From Longimicrobiaceae bacterium (lineage in GTDB: Bacteria > Gemmatimonadota > Gemmatimonadetes > Longimicrobiales > Longimicrobiaceae), in contig JASLAX010000008.1 of the NCBI GenBank assembly GCA_030146875.1, positions 1 through 64,000 of the forward strand: a stretch of DNA of 64,000 nt, given 5' to 3'. Shown one piece after another: positions 34,100 through 42,168 of the stretch. Position numbers and translations under genes: made by a program. Position 1 is the stretch's first letter. Every line of letters starts with the position of its first letter. The notes under the pieces are model-generated. The model saw only the letters and a program-made list of their open reading frames with translations, had not been told where the DNA came from and ran no database searches.

Positions 34100-34525
34100 C
34101 TACCCGGCCGAGACGACGGTCGGCTGTCCGCTCGTGCCGAATACGCCGCGCCCGATGGAGAGGATGCCGCCCACGATCAGCACCAGCGCCAGGGCGATGC
34201 CGATCAGCGCCGTGGCGTGCGCCCGCCGCGGGTCGGCCTCCTTCTTCGCGCGGGCCAGCAGGACGTGCGCGGCGGCGGCGGCCAGGATCATCATCAGGAT
34301 GTGCCCGGCCAGCGCGGAATAGAAGATCCCCGTCAGCGCCAGGCCGATCCCCAGCAGCACCTGCAGGTCCAGCAGCCCCGCGAACGCGCTCGCCGCGATG
34401 CGCGGCCCGCCCGCGAACGGCTTGCCGGACGCCCGGCCGGCGGCCAGCAGGATCACGGCGACGATCGCCGCCAGCAGCACCAGGTAGCGGACGCCGGAGT
34501 GGGCGTGGAACAGGATGTCGGTCAT
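34100..34525 (-). CDS. Four-helix integral membrane protein
   Basis: This 141-residue protein begins MTDILFHAHSGVRYLVLLAAIVAVILLAAG, where two His residues and HSGxRYLVLL precede and enter helix 1. Three more hydrophobic helices follow: FAGLLDLQVLLGIGLALTGIFY, GHILMMILAAAAAHVLLA and ATALIGIALALVLIVGGILSIG. The His positions (HAHSG, GHILMM, AAAHVLL) would suit heme or quinone contacts, as in small cytochrome b-like proteins, but this is only a suggestion. It lies just upstream of the flavin reductase gene, which supports a redox context. Confidence 0.72.
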   Translation of the reverse strand: MTDILFHAHSGVRYLVLLAAIVAVILLAAGRASGKPFAGGPRIAASAFAGLLDLQVLLGIGLALTGIFYSALAGHILMMILAAAAAHVLLARAKKEADPRRAHATALIGIALALVLIVGGILSIGRGVFGTSGQPTVVSAG

Positions 34526-34621
34526 GCTCGTTCGCTCGCGGGTGGCGCGGGACGTGGGCGCGGAGGGGGACGGCGATAATGTAGGCGGCGCGGGGGCCCG
34601 CACAATGCCGGCGCGCTCCGG

Positions 34622-35812
34622 CTACGTCCCCGGCCCGCTGCTCATCTCCTCGTTGGCCGCCTCGGTCCCGGCCGGCGTCGGCTGCTTCTCCTCGCCCACC
34701 TCCGCCGCCACCTCGCCCACCGCCTTCTCCGTGATCCACCCGCAGCCCAGCGCGTGCTTCGCCAGCGTCAGGGTGTCTTCGGCCAGCAGGAGCGTGCTCC
34801 CGGCCGCTTTCACCTCCTCGGAGAGCACGCGGATGGACTCCACGCGCTCGGGGTGCGGGGTGACGTTGCGGATGTAGACGGCGGCGATGCGCTCCGGGTA
34901 GTCCTTCACCACCTGCGAGTAGATCTCCGGGTCCTCCTGCCCGCTGTCGCCGATCAGCAGGAAGGGCAGCCCGGGGTAGAGGTCCAGGATGCGGCGGATG
35001 GCGGCGAGCTTGTGCTTCCCGTGCCCCGTGGGCAGCACCTCGTCCTGCGTGATCCCCCAGTCGCGCAGCATCAGGGGCCCCAGCGGGATGCCGCGCAGCG
35101 TGAGGAACTCCGTCAGCAGGTCGTGCAGGTTCCAGGGCGAGGACGAGACGTAGAAGACGGGGTTGAACGGCGTCTCCCCGGCGGCGTGCTGAAGCGCGCG
35201 ATAGAAGGCCGCCACGCCCGGGAAGGGGACCCGCGTCCGCGCGTTCGCCAGGAAGACGTTGCGGACCATCCGCACCACGTCCGCCGCCTCGGTGCGGACG
35301 ACGGTGTCGTCGATGTCGCTGATGATGCCCAGCGTGGACTGCTCCGGCGGGGTCAGGACGTGCGCGGGCCAGCTCGCCGTCTCGCCCTCGGGCGGGGCGG
35401 GGGAGACCAGGTCCACGTCCACCTCGTTCCAGAGCTGGCCGGGGGGAAAGCCGGGCCGCTCGATGGCGACGGTGAAGTACCCCTCCTCGTCCGTGACCGC
35501 CTCCTTGGTCCCCCCGGGAAAACGGATGCGGAGGCGGGCGCCGGGCACCTCGTCGCTCTCGAAGCGCTGGATCATGGCGGCCAGGTTCACCCACCTCCCG
35601 TCGGCCTCTCCCGAGGCGCGGATGGGGGAGCCCCGCAGCACGCGCCCCATGACCACGGCCTTCTCGGCCGTGCCGTAGCCGCGGTACGCCTCCACGCGCG
35701 GCTTCGCCCGGCCCGTGCCGCCGGAGAGGATGCCCAGCTTCTCCTTCTGCGCGTCCAGGTGCGTCTCCACCCGGTGCGCGAACTTCGCGATCCGCTTCTG
35801 CCAGTCGCTCAC
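34622..35812 (-). CDS. App1-family phosphatase (HAD-type phosphatidate phosphatase)
   Basis: This 396-residue protein has an N-terminal beta-rich region (~res 40-160, KPRVEAYRGYGTAEKAVVMGRVL, ending RPGFPPGQLWNEVDVDLVSP). The App1 catalytic domain follows: STLGIISDIDDTVVRTEAADVVRM (HAD motif DxDxT), VFYVSSSPWNLHDLLTEFLTLRG (motif II Ser), TGHGKHKLAAIRRIL (Lys motif) and FLLIGDSGQEDPEIYSQVVKDYPERI (acidic motif IV). App1-like enzymes dephosphorylate phosphatidic acid. I start at GTG 35810-35812 (SDWQKRIAKFAHRV) after a GAGAG site; an ATG at 35881 would lie in the divergent promoter zone. Confidence 0.88.
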   Translation of the reverse strand: MSDWQKRIAKFAHRVETHLDAQKEKLGILSGGTGRAKPRVEAYRGYGTAEKAVVMGRVLRGSPIRASGEADGRWVNLAAMIQRFESDEVPGARLRIRFPGGTKEAVTDEEGYFTVAIERPGFPPGQLWNEVDVDLVSPAPPEGETASWPAHVLTPPEQSTLGIISDIDDTVVRTEAADVVRMVRNVFLANARTRVPFPGVAAFYRALQHAAGETPFNPVFYVSSSPWNLHDLLTEFLTLRGIPLGPLMLRDWGITQDEVLPTGHGKHKLAAIRRILDLYPGLPFLLIGDSGQEDPEIYSQVVKDYPERIAAVYIRNVTPHPERVESIRVLSEEVKAAGSTLLLAEDTLTLAKHALGCGWITEKAVGEVAAEVGEEKQPTPAGTEAANEEMSSGPGT

Positions 35813-35903
35813 GCCGCTCTCCCTCCGCAGGGGTCCGTCCGGGGACGGCTCCACGTTCCGTGCCGCCGCGCCGTGCCGCACTGGTGCGTACCGGTGCCGT
35901 GGG

Positions 35904-35909
35904 TATATT
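35904..35909 (+). promoter_or_regulatory. -10 box of the MFS transporter gene
   Basis: TATATT followed by G, with a weak CTGGTG -35 element 17 nt upstream (35881-35886). The leader would be about 50 nt. Confidence 0.4.
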
Positions 35910-35964
35910 GCACCCCCGTCCCGCCGGCCACCACCCGTCCGACTCCCCCTCCTCCACCCGCCGA

Positions 35965-37323
35965 ATGCCCGCCACCGACCGCCCCCGTGGGGGGATCCTG
36001 TCGCGCCTGGGGCTGGACCGCCCGGAGCTGCGCGCGTGGGCCATGTACGACTGGGCCCTCTCGGCCTTCCAGACCACGATCATGGTCGCGGTCTTCCCCA
36101 TCTACTTCATCAAGGTGGCGGGGGCCGGAACGTCCGAGGTGGTGGCGAGCCAGTGGTGGGGGTACGCCAACAGCGCCTCCATCGCCGTCATCGCGCTGCT
36201 CTCGCCCGTCCTGGGCGCCATCGCCGACTTCTCCGCGGCCAAGAAGCGCTTCCTGGCGACCTTCACCGGGATGGGCGTCACCGCCATCGCGGGGATGTGG
36301 TTCATCCAGCGGGGCGACCTGCTCCTGGCGACGCTGCTCTACGCAGCCGCGTCCATCTCCGCCTCCGGCTCCGTCGTCTTCTACGAGTCGCTCCTCCCGC
36401 ACGTCGCCCGGGAGGGCGAGACCGACCGCGTCTCCACGGCGGGGTACGCGCTGGGGTACGTGGGGGGCGGGATCCTGCTGGCGCTCAACCTGGCGTGGAT
36501 CCAGAAGCCGGACCTCTTCGGGATCCCCGCGGGCACGCTGCCGGTGCGGCTGTCGTTCCTCTCCGTCTCCGCCTGGTGGCTCCTCTTCTCCATCCCCCTC
36601 TTCCGCCGCGTCCCGGAGCCGCCGCGCGCAATCGAGAGGGACGAGAAGCCCACGGAAGGGGTGGTCCGCGCCGCCTTCGGCCGGCTGCGCGAGACGTTCC
36701 ACGAGCTGAAGGGCTACCGCAACGCCTTCCTGCTGCTCCTGGCCTTCCTGCTCTACAACGACGGCATCGCCACCATCCAGAAGATGGCGGTGCCGTACGG
36801 GACGGAGCTGGGGATCCCGCAGGGCGTGCTGATCGGCTCCATCCTGGTCGTGCAGTTCGTGGGAATCCCGTTCGCGTTCGCATTCGGCGCGCTGGCGTCG
36901 CGCATCGGGGCCAAGCGGTCGATCTTCCTGGGGCTGCTGGTCTACGTGGGCATCAGCATCGTGGGGTTCCGGATGCAGACCGGGCGCGACTTCCTGATCC
37001 TGGCGCTGATGGTGGGGATGGTGCAGGGCGGCACGCAGGCGCTCTCCCGCTCCCTGTTCGCCACCATGATCCCGCGCCACAAGTCGGGCGAGTTCTTCGG
37101 CTTCTTCAGCGTCTTCTCCAAGTTCGCCGGCATCTTCGGCCCCCTCCTGTTCGCCGCCGTGATCGGGCGGATGGGCTCCTCCCGCTACGGCATTCTCTCC
37201 GTGATCGTGCTCTTCGTGCTGGGCGCCGCGCTGCTCTCGCTGGTGGACCCGGCGGAGGGGGAGCGCAAGGCGCGCGAGGCCGAGGCGGACCTGCTCGTGC
37301 TGCAGGGCGGCGGCCGGGCGTGA
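35965..37323 (+). CDS. MFS transporter, UMF1 family
   Basis: This 452-residue inner membrane protein has about 12 transmembrane helices. The start MPATDRPRGGILSRLGLDRPELRAWAMYDWALSAFQTTIMVAVFPIYF contains the AWAxYDWA motif typical of the UMF1/Atg22-like branch. The loop SPVLGAIADFSAAKKRFL replaces the classical MFS GxxxDRxGRR. A central cytosolic loop (RVPEPPRAIERDEKPTEG) separates the halves, and GTQALSRSLFATMIPRHKSGEFFGFFSVFSKFAGIFGPLLF in the second half is also characteristic. Family members are linked to amino acid efflux; the substrate here is unknown. Confidence 0.9.
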   Translation: MPATDRPRGGILSRLGLDRPELRAWAMYDWALSAFQTTIMVAVFPIYFIKVAGAGTSEVVASQWWGYANSASIAVIALLSPVLGAIADFSAAKKRFLATFTGMGVTAIAGMWFIQRGDLLLATLLYAAASISASGSVVFYESLLPHVAREGETDRVSTAGYALGYVGGGILLALNLAWIQKPDLFGIPAGTLPVRLSFLSVSAWWLLFSIPLFRRVPEPPRAIERDEKPTEGVVRAAFGRLRETFHELKGYRNAFLLLLAFLLYNDGIATIQKMAVPYGTELGIPQGVLIGSILVVQFVGIPFAFAFGALASRIGAKRSIFLGLLVYVGISIVGFRMQTGRDFLILALMVGMVQGGTQALSRSLFATMIPRHKSGEFFGFFSVFSKFAGIFGPLLFAAVIGRMGSSRYGILSVIVLFVLGAALLSLVDPAEGERKAREAEADLLVLQGGGRA

Positions 37324-37344
37324 TCGTGGGGGCGGGACCACACG

Positions 37345-37396
37345 GGCGGTTGAAACCGCTGCAACGACTACACGAAGCCCGCCTTCGCGGGCTGTC
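37345..37396 (-). repeat. Repeat family B, long form
   Basis: A 50-bp unit containing GGCGGTTGAAACCGCTGCAA and ending in GCCCGCCTTCGCGGGCTG. It is nearly identical to the inverted copy at 42023-42075, differing at about one position in the shared stretch. Confidence 0.8.
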
Positions 37397-37544
37397 ATGC
37401 CGAACGTGACGCCGCTCCTCCGTCCGACGCGACAGGTGCGGCGGCGGCCGCCCCGGCGGGATCCCGCAGGGATGTTCGAGTTAGCCAGCCTCGGGTTTCC
37501 GCGCCTCACGTAGCGGACGCAGCCCTGATTCCGCCGACGACCGA

Positions 37545-37587
37545 GCACCCCTCCCCCCTTGTGGGGGAGGGGCAGGGGGTGGGGGGC
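37545..37587 (+). repeat. Repeat family C
   Basis: CACCCCTCCCCCCTTGTGGG with the following GGAGGGGCAGGGGGTGGGGG; a palindrome shared with 37785-37826 and, inverted, 53138-53175. Confidence 0.7.
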
Positions 37588-37647
37588 ATCCGCGGCTCCG
37601 GCTGAAGCCGGACCATCGCCTCCGAATAAATTCGGGGCTCCGAAAAG

Positions 37648-37672
37648 CACGAAGTCCGCCTGCGCGGACTGA
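37648..37672 (-). repeat. Repeat family B, short form
   Basis: CACGAAGTCCGCCTGCGCGG and the next bases are the reverse complement of the CCGCGCAGGCGGACTTCGTG core. Confidence 0.65.
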
Positions 37673-37696
37673 GCCTTCAGCGCGTACCGTACTCCC

Positions 37697-37744
37697 GTCC
37701 GGCAGGACGGTCGTGGTATCCAGCCGGGGGCTTTACACCCCCGG
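37697..37744 (-). repeat. Repeat family A, copy 3 (inverted)
   Basis: On the minus strand it reads CCGGGGGTGTAAAGCCCCCG, then GCTGGATACCACGACCGTCC; same arrangement as the copies at 2356 and 33119. Confidence 0.7.
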
Positions 37745-37784
37745 AAAGCGGACGCAGCCCGGCACGTAATCGTCGAACGCAGTG

Positions 37785-37826
37785 CACCCCTCTCCCCTTG
37801 TGGGAGAGGGGCCGGGGGTGAGGGGT
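37785..37826 (+). repeat. Repeat family C
   Basis: CACCCCTCTCCCCTTGTGGG, then AGAGGGGCCGGGGGTGAGGGG; hairpin-forming and probably able to terminate the leftward acyltransferase gene on one side. Confidence 0.7.
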
Positions 37827-37883
37827 CGTCCGCCGAGCGCACCTCGGTCAGCCTCGAAACCTTCCCGGCGCCTGACGCCGGTC

Positions 37884-39215
37884 CTACCCCGCCGCCCCCG
37901 CGCCTCCGCGAACCCCTTCCCACGCCGCGTTCAGCGACTCCGCGATCTCCCGCTGGCGCTCGCGCACCTCGCGCACCACGTCCCCGCGCGTGCGGCGCAG
38001 GAAGAAGCGCCGCGCCTCGCCCACGGCACGCCCCCACCGCTCCACCACGTGCAGCGTCACCACGCCCATCAGCGGCAGGGCGACGAGCGCCGTCACCGCC
38101 GGGATCCACCCTCCGTGCCACCCCGCCGCGCCCACGAGCAGCGCGATCCACAGCCCGTGGAACAGCCCCCCTCCGAGCAGCTTGTACGTGGCGCGCACGT
38201 CCCGCTCCGGCTTCGCCAGATCCGCCACGATCCCGGTCAGGCGGTAGGGGACCCAGAAGAGGACCAGCCCCACCGCCGCCACCGGCGTGCCGAGGCCGAA
38301 GAACGCGAGGTGCCGCGCCGTCCACCCGGCCGCCGTGCGCGTGCGGGCGTCGTCGTGCACCTCCGCCGGGCGCATGCCCAGCGCGCGGAGGACGCGCGCG
38401 TGCCCGCGGACCTCGCGGGCCAGGCGAGCGTACTCCCCGGGCCGCTCCCGGCGCAGGGACGCCATAGCCTCGGCCGCCTCCCCCAGCCGGGCGACGCGGG
38501 AGGCGGCGGAGGGGTCCCCCTCGCGCTCGGCGGCCCAGACCTCCTCCGCCAGGTCCACCAGGGGCGCGTCCTCCCACCGCTCCAGGTTCACGGTCACGTC
38601 GTGCAGCGCCTCGTCGATGCGGCGGGTCAGCTCGCGCACGGCATCGGCATCCTTCGGTCCCGCGCCCTCCAGCCCCGCCCACGAGACCGCCTCGCCGGTC
38701 ACCAGCAGCGCCTCGGAGCGGAACGTCTCCTTCTCGCGGAAGGAGAGGCCGACCGGGACCACGGGGATTGGCCTCCCGGCGATCTCCGCCGCGCCCAGGG
38801 CGATCCGGGCCGCGCCCGTCTTCAGCGGGACCAGCGACGGCGCGCTGTGGCTGGTGCCCTCGGGGAAGATCCCCACCGCCGCGCCCGCGGCCAGGGCGTC
38901 GTACACGGCCCGGAAGGTGTCCTCGTTGCGGTCCATCTGCGCCGGGTCGTCCTGCTTCCGGTAGACGGGGAGCGATCCCGCCCCCTTCACCAGCCAGCCG
39001 ACCAGCGGATCGGAGAAGAGCGGCGCCTTGGCCAGGAAGCGCACCGGGCGGCGCGCCACCGCCACGACGGCGGCGGGGTCCAGGAGCGAGTTGGGATGGT
39101 TGGCGACGAGGAGGACGGGCCCGGCGGCGGGCACGGCCGCCCCGTCCGTCCGCAGGCGATAGAAGAGACGCAGGGCGGAGCGGGCGAGCGGGGAGAAGAC
39201 GGGAAGGAGCCACAC
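37884..39215 (-). CDS. PlsC-type lysophospholipid acyltransferase with membrane C-terminus
   Basis: This ~443-residue protein has the acyltransferase motifs NHPNSLLDPA (H-x5-D variant), RFLAKAPLFSDPLVGWLVKGAGSLPVYR and FPEGTSHSAPSLVPLKTGAARIAL, then IPVVPVGLSF. These define 1-acylglycerol-3-phosphate-type acyltransferases in phospholipid synthesis. The C-terminal third has hydrophobic helices (FFGLGTPVAAVGLVLFWVPYRL, GLWIALLVGAAGW, AVTALVALPLMGVVTLHVV) and probably anchors it in the inner membrane. The start is uncertain: I use GTG at 39213-39215 (VWLLPVFSPLARSAL) for lack of an ATG. It is divergent from the YheT-like gene. Confidence 0.82.
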   Translation of the reverse strand: MWLLPVFSPLARSALRLFYRLRTDGAAVPAAGPVLLVANHPNSLLDPAAVVAVARRPVRFLAKAPLFSDPLVGWLVKGAGSLPVYRKQDDPAQMDRNEDTFRAVYDALAAGAAVGIFPEGTSHSAPSLVPLKTGAARIALGAAEIAGRPIPVVPVGLSFREKETFRSEALLVTGEAVSWAGLEGAGPKDADAVRELTRRIDEALHDVTVNLERWEDAPLVDLAEEVWAAEREGDPSAASRVARLGEAAEAMASLRRERPGEYARLAREVRGHARVLRALGMRPAEVHDDARTRTAAGWTARHLAFFGLGTPVAAVGLVLFWVPYRLTGIVADLAKPERDVRATYKLLGGGLFHGLWIALLVGAAGWHGGWIPAVTALVALPLMGVVTLHVVERWGRAVGEARRFFLRRTRGDVVREVRERQREIAESLNAAWEGVRGGAGAAG

Positions 39216-39359
39216 GGGCGGGGCGGGGAGCGCGGGGGCACGGGTCGCGGCGGGTCCCGCAATATCGTTCGCCCCCCGTGGGCGGGGAAGCCCCGGCCTT
39301 GTCGCAGGCGCGCGGCGGAGGGATCTTTCCCCTTCGCGCTCCCACCCGCAGCCGCGCCG

Positions 39360-40357
39360 ATGCCCAGCCCGTACGCCCCGCGCCCGTTCCGCCCCGCCTG
39401 GTGGCTCCCCGGCCCCCACGCGCAGACCATCGCCGGCCGCTACCTGCGCCCTGCCGGCGCCCCGGCCTTCCGCCGCGAGCGCCTGGAGACGCCGGACGGC
39501 GACTTCGTGGACGTGGACTGGACGGCGCCCGGCGGCCTGGCCGAGGACGCGCCGGTCGCGGTCGTGGTCCACGGGCTGGAGGGCTCCGCCCGCTCCACGT
39601 ATGTGCTGGAGGCCTGCCGCCAGCTCGGGCGGAGCGGCGTCCGCGCCGCGGCCATGAACTTCCGCTCGTGCAGCGGCGAGATGAACCGCGCGCCGCGCTT
39701 CTACCACGCGGGCGATACGGAGGACCTGGCCCGCGTGCTGGAGCACGTCCGCGGCCGCTTCCCGCCGCGCCGCTGGGGGCGATGGGCTTCTCGCTGGGCG
39801 GCAACGTGCTGCTGAAGTACCTGGGCGAGCGGGGCGGGGACGCGGTCCCGCTCGCGGCCGCGGCGGTGTCGGTGCCGTTCGACCTGGCCGCGGGGTCGGC
39901 GGAGCTGGACACCCGGCCCATGGGGCGCGTCTACCAGTCCGTCCTGCTGCGCTCCCTTCGCGGGAAGGTGCGGGCGAAGGAGGGGCCGCTGGCGGGGGCG
40001 TGCGACGCGCGGGCGGCCCTGGCGGCGCGCAGCTTCCGCGACTTCGACGACGCGGCCACCTCGCGGCTGCACGGCTTCCGCGACGTGGACGACTACTACG
40101 CCTCGTCCTCCTCCGCCGGCTTCCTGGCGGGGATCCGCGTACCCACCCTGCTGGTGCACTCGGCGGACGACCCGTTCCTGCCCGCGGCGGCGATCCCGCG
40201 CGAGACGGTGGCGGCGAACCCCTGCCTGCAGGAGGCGTTCACCGACCGGGGCGGACACGTGGGCTTCGTGGGGGGGCCGCCGTGGGCGCCGCGCTTCTGG
40301 GCCGAGGAGGAGGCGGCGCGCTTCCTGGCGTCGCACCTGGGCGCCGGCCGGGGCTGA
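39360..40357 (+). CDS. YheT-family alpha/beta hydrolase, frameshifted
   Basis: The N-terminal frame from ATG 39360 gives FRPAWWLPGPHAQTIAGRYLRP, VVVHGLEGSARSTYVLEACRQL and MNFRSCSGEMNRAPRFYHAGDTEDL, all typical of the YheT (AB hydrolase) family. It then loses frame near 39770. The next frame supplies PLGAMGFSLGGNVLLKYLGE, with the nucleophile elbow GFSLGG (Ser), then LLVHSADDPFLP (Asp) and DRGGHVGFVGG (His), ending at 40357. One missing base around 39768-39772 explains the break. If real, the hydrolase is inactivated between cap and nucleophile; if an assembly error, it is an ordinary ~332-residue enzyme. Confidence 0.8.
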
Positions 40358-40393
40358 CGAGACTCCCGGCACGCGCCTCGCATCCCCGGCTGC

Positions 40394-40652
40394 ATGGCCG
40401 ATCCCGTCCTCGCCCCCTCCGCGGCCCCCGTCCTCGTGCGCGAGGGCTCCGTGCACGTCCTGCGCATCGTCGACGTGGCCGGCGGCGTGGGGCCGCGTCC
40501 GGACGGCGTCCGTCGAGCACGAGCCGTCGCGGATCCGCGACACCTGCACCGCGAGGTACGACGAGGCCGTGGCGACGCGGACGGAGTGGCTGGAGATGGC
40601 GGTCGTGCTGCCGATCGTCCCGGACAGGGTGCTCGCCTTCGTGATCGGGTGA
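40394..40652 (+). pseudogene. Small frameshifted reading frame, unknown
   Basis: From ATG 40394 the frame gives MADPVLAPSAAPVLVREG and SVHVLRIVDVAGGVG. Protein-like sequence then moves by one base to TASVEHEPSRIRDTCTARYD, EAVATRTEWLEM and VLPIVPDRVLAFVIG, ending at 40652. Together about 85 residues with high GC3 in both parts. I do not recognise it. It may be a small intact gene with one sequencing error or a remnant of a longer gene. Confidence 0.35.
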
Positions 40653-40692
40653 GGGACGGCCGGGGCGTTACCGACGGAAAGGAACCGAGACG

Positions 40693-41613
40693 ATGGAGCA
40701 GGAAAAGCTCGAGGTGATCGCCGACCCGGACGCCCCCCTGGAGCAGGGGGGGGTGCCCGTGGAGGAGCAGGGCCTGTCACCGGCCGAGGAGCGGGCATCG
40801 ACCGGGCGCACGCCCGCCGAGCGCTTCGCCAACCGGCTGATGCTGAACGTGCCCGCGCGCACGGGGCCCAAGGTCCGCACCCTCATCTCCCGCATCAACG
40901 CCGACGACGAGCTGTACGGGCTGTGGCTGGCGGCGAACGTGAACGCCGTGGAGCGGCTGGGGATGACGGACCACGGGCCCGTGCACGTGAAGATCGTGAT
41001 GAACATGGCCATCAAGCTGCTGCGCGTGCTCACCGAGCGGGGCGTGGTGCCCGGCGTGGTGGAGAACTACGGCCTGACGCACGAGGACGCGGAGGTCGTC
41101 GTGGTCCTGGCCGCGCTGCTGCACGACGTGGGGATGTCCATCCACCGCGCCGACCACGAGGGCTTCTCGCTCTTCGTGGCGCAGCCCAAGGTCACGGCCC
41201 TGCTTTCGGATCTCTACGACGTTCCCACGGCCACCATCCTTCGCTCCGACGTGCTGCACGCCATCATCGCGCACCGCTCGGGCGGAAAGCCGCTGACCGT
41301 CGAGGCCGGCGTGGTGCGCGTGGCCGACGCGCTGGACATGGCGAAGGGCCGCTCACGCATCCCGTTCGCCGCCGGCTCCATGAGCATCCACTCCATCTCC
41401 GCCGCGGCCATCGAGGCGGTGCACATCGAGTCCGGGGACGAGAAGCCGGTGCGCCTGCGCATCGTGATGTCCAACTCCGCCGGCGTCTTCCAGCTCGACC
41501 AGCTCTTCCGCGAGAAGCTGAAGGGGAGCGGCCTGGAGCCCTACATCGAGCTGGAGGCCGACATCGAAGGCGAGGCGGAGAAGCGCCTGCTGACCTCCGC
41601 GTTCCACCTCTGA
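40693..41613 (+). CDS. HD-domain phosphohydrolase
   Basis: This 306-residue protein has an acidic N-terminus (~50 residues) and then an HD domain. TDHGPVHVKIVMNMAIKLL gives the first His, LAALLHDVGMSIHRADHEGFSLF the HD pair, LHAIIAHRSGGKPLTVEAGVVRVADALDMAKGRSRI the later His and Asp. The last 110 residues (AIEAVHIESGDEKPVRLRIVMSNSAG) form a beta-rich domain ending LLTSAFHL. The pattern suits a metal-dependent nucleotide phosphohydrolase or cyclic-nucleotide hydrolase of an archaeal-like subfamily. The ATG lies shortly after AAAGGA. Substrate unknown. Confidence 0.85.
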   Translation: MEQEKLEVIADPDAPLEQGGVPVEEQGLSPAEERASTGRTPAERFANRLMLNVPARTGPKVRTLISRINADDELYGLWLAANVNAVERLGMTDHGPVHVKIVMNMAIKLLRVLTERGVVPGVVENYGLTHEDAEVVVVLAALLHDVGMSIHRADHEGFSLFVAQPKVTALLSDLYDVPTATILRSDVLHAIIAHRSGGKPLTVEAGVVRVADALDMAKGRSRIPFAAGSMSIHSISAAAIEAVHIESGDEKPVRLRIVMSNSAGVFQLDQLFREKLKGSGLEPYIELEADIEGEAEKRLLTSAFHL

Positions 41614-41700
41614 GCGGGGGACGCGCGTGAGGCTCCTCTGCGGAGCCACTGGAGCGGCGCTCGTGCGCTCCCGACGGGTCGAGCGGGGGCGCCGCCTGCC

Positions 41701-41958
41701 GGTGCAGATAGCGCGTGGCTCCGCCGTCCGTTCCGAGTTGTCCACCGCGGCGAGGCACCGGACGCGGAGGAGATCGCGCGGTGGATCGCGGGGCGGGGGA
41801 GCGGGAGGTCGAACGTCGCCGGCCCGCGGGAGAGCGAGGGGCAGGGCATCTACGGCCAGGCGGTGGAGTTCCTCGGCGCGTGTTCAGCCGCCTCGTCTCG
41901 CTTGGAGGTGATGGTTGGTAAGTCGATGCGGATCGTAGATGTACGCAGTTCTCTGTGA
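41701..41958 (+). pseudogene. Remnant of a SLOG-type (putative molybdenum carrier-like) protein C-terminus
   Basis: In the frame of codon 41740 the sequence reads WLRRPFRVVHRGEAPDAEEI, ARWIAGRGSGRSNVAGPRES and EGQGIYGQAVEFLGA, then TGA at 41956-41958. NVAGPRES..GIY..A..FL is the characteristic C-terminal end of the putative molybdenum carrier/SLOG nucleotide-binding family. The N-terminal Rossmann glycine loop and a start codon are not present upstream, so this is a truncated remnant. Bases 41614-41700 give no recognisable extension. Confidence 0.5.
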
Positions 41959-42022
41959 AGTAGAAGCGAGGAGCAATCGGAGCCCGACCCGATGACTGAG
42001 CCCCGGCTCCAGGCGAAAGCAG

Positions 42023-42075
42023 GCCAGCCCGCGAAGGCGGGCTTCGTGTAGTTGTTGCAGCGGTTTCAACCGCCG
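42023..42075 (+). repeat. Repeat family B, long form (inverted partner of 37345-37396)
   Basis: CCAGCCCGCGAAGGCGGGCT, TCGTGTAGTTGTTGCAGCGG and TTTCAACCGCC; opposite orientation to the 37345 copy, with 4.6 kb between them. Confidence 0.8.
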
Positions 42076-42168
42076 GTACGAGGCCAGACGCCCCCGCCAA
42101 CGGACCGAGTTTTCCACAGGCTTGTCCACCGTTTGTCTACCCCTCTCCGACCACCTCCGCACACCAGA

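Larger units (their letters stand above)
37324..37883. other. Mosaic repeat island without genes
   Basis: These 560 bp between convergent genes contain at least five repeat units in a row: family B long form (37345-37396, minus), family C (37545-37587), family B short form (37648-37672, minus), family A (37697-37744, minus) and family C again (37785-37826). No coding sequence is supported. Confidence 0.75.

Noticed and set aside
37782..39815. Long plus-strand reading frame of 677 codons
   Set aside because: Its first two thirds are antisense to the PlsC-like gene and Arg/Pro/His-rich; only the end from 39360 (YheT N-terminus) is protein-like.
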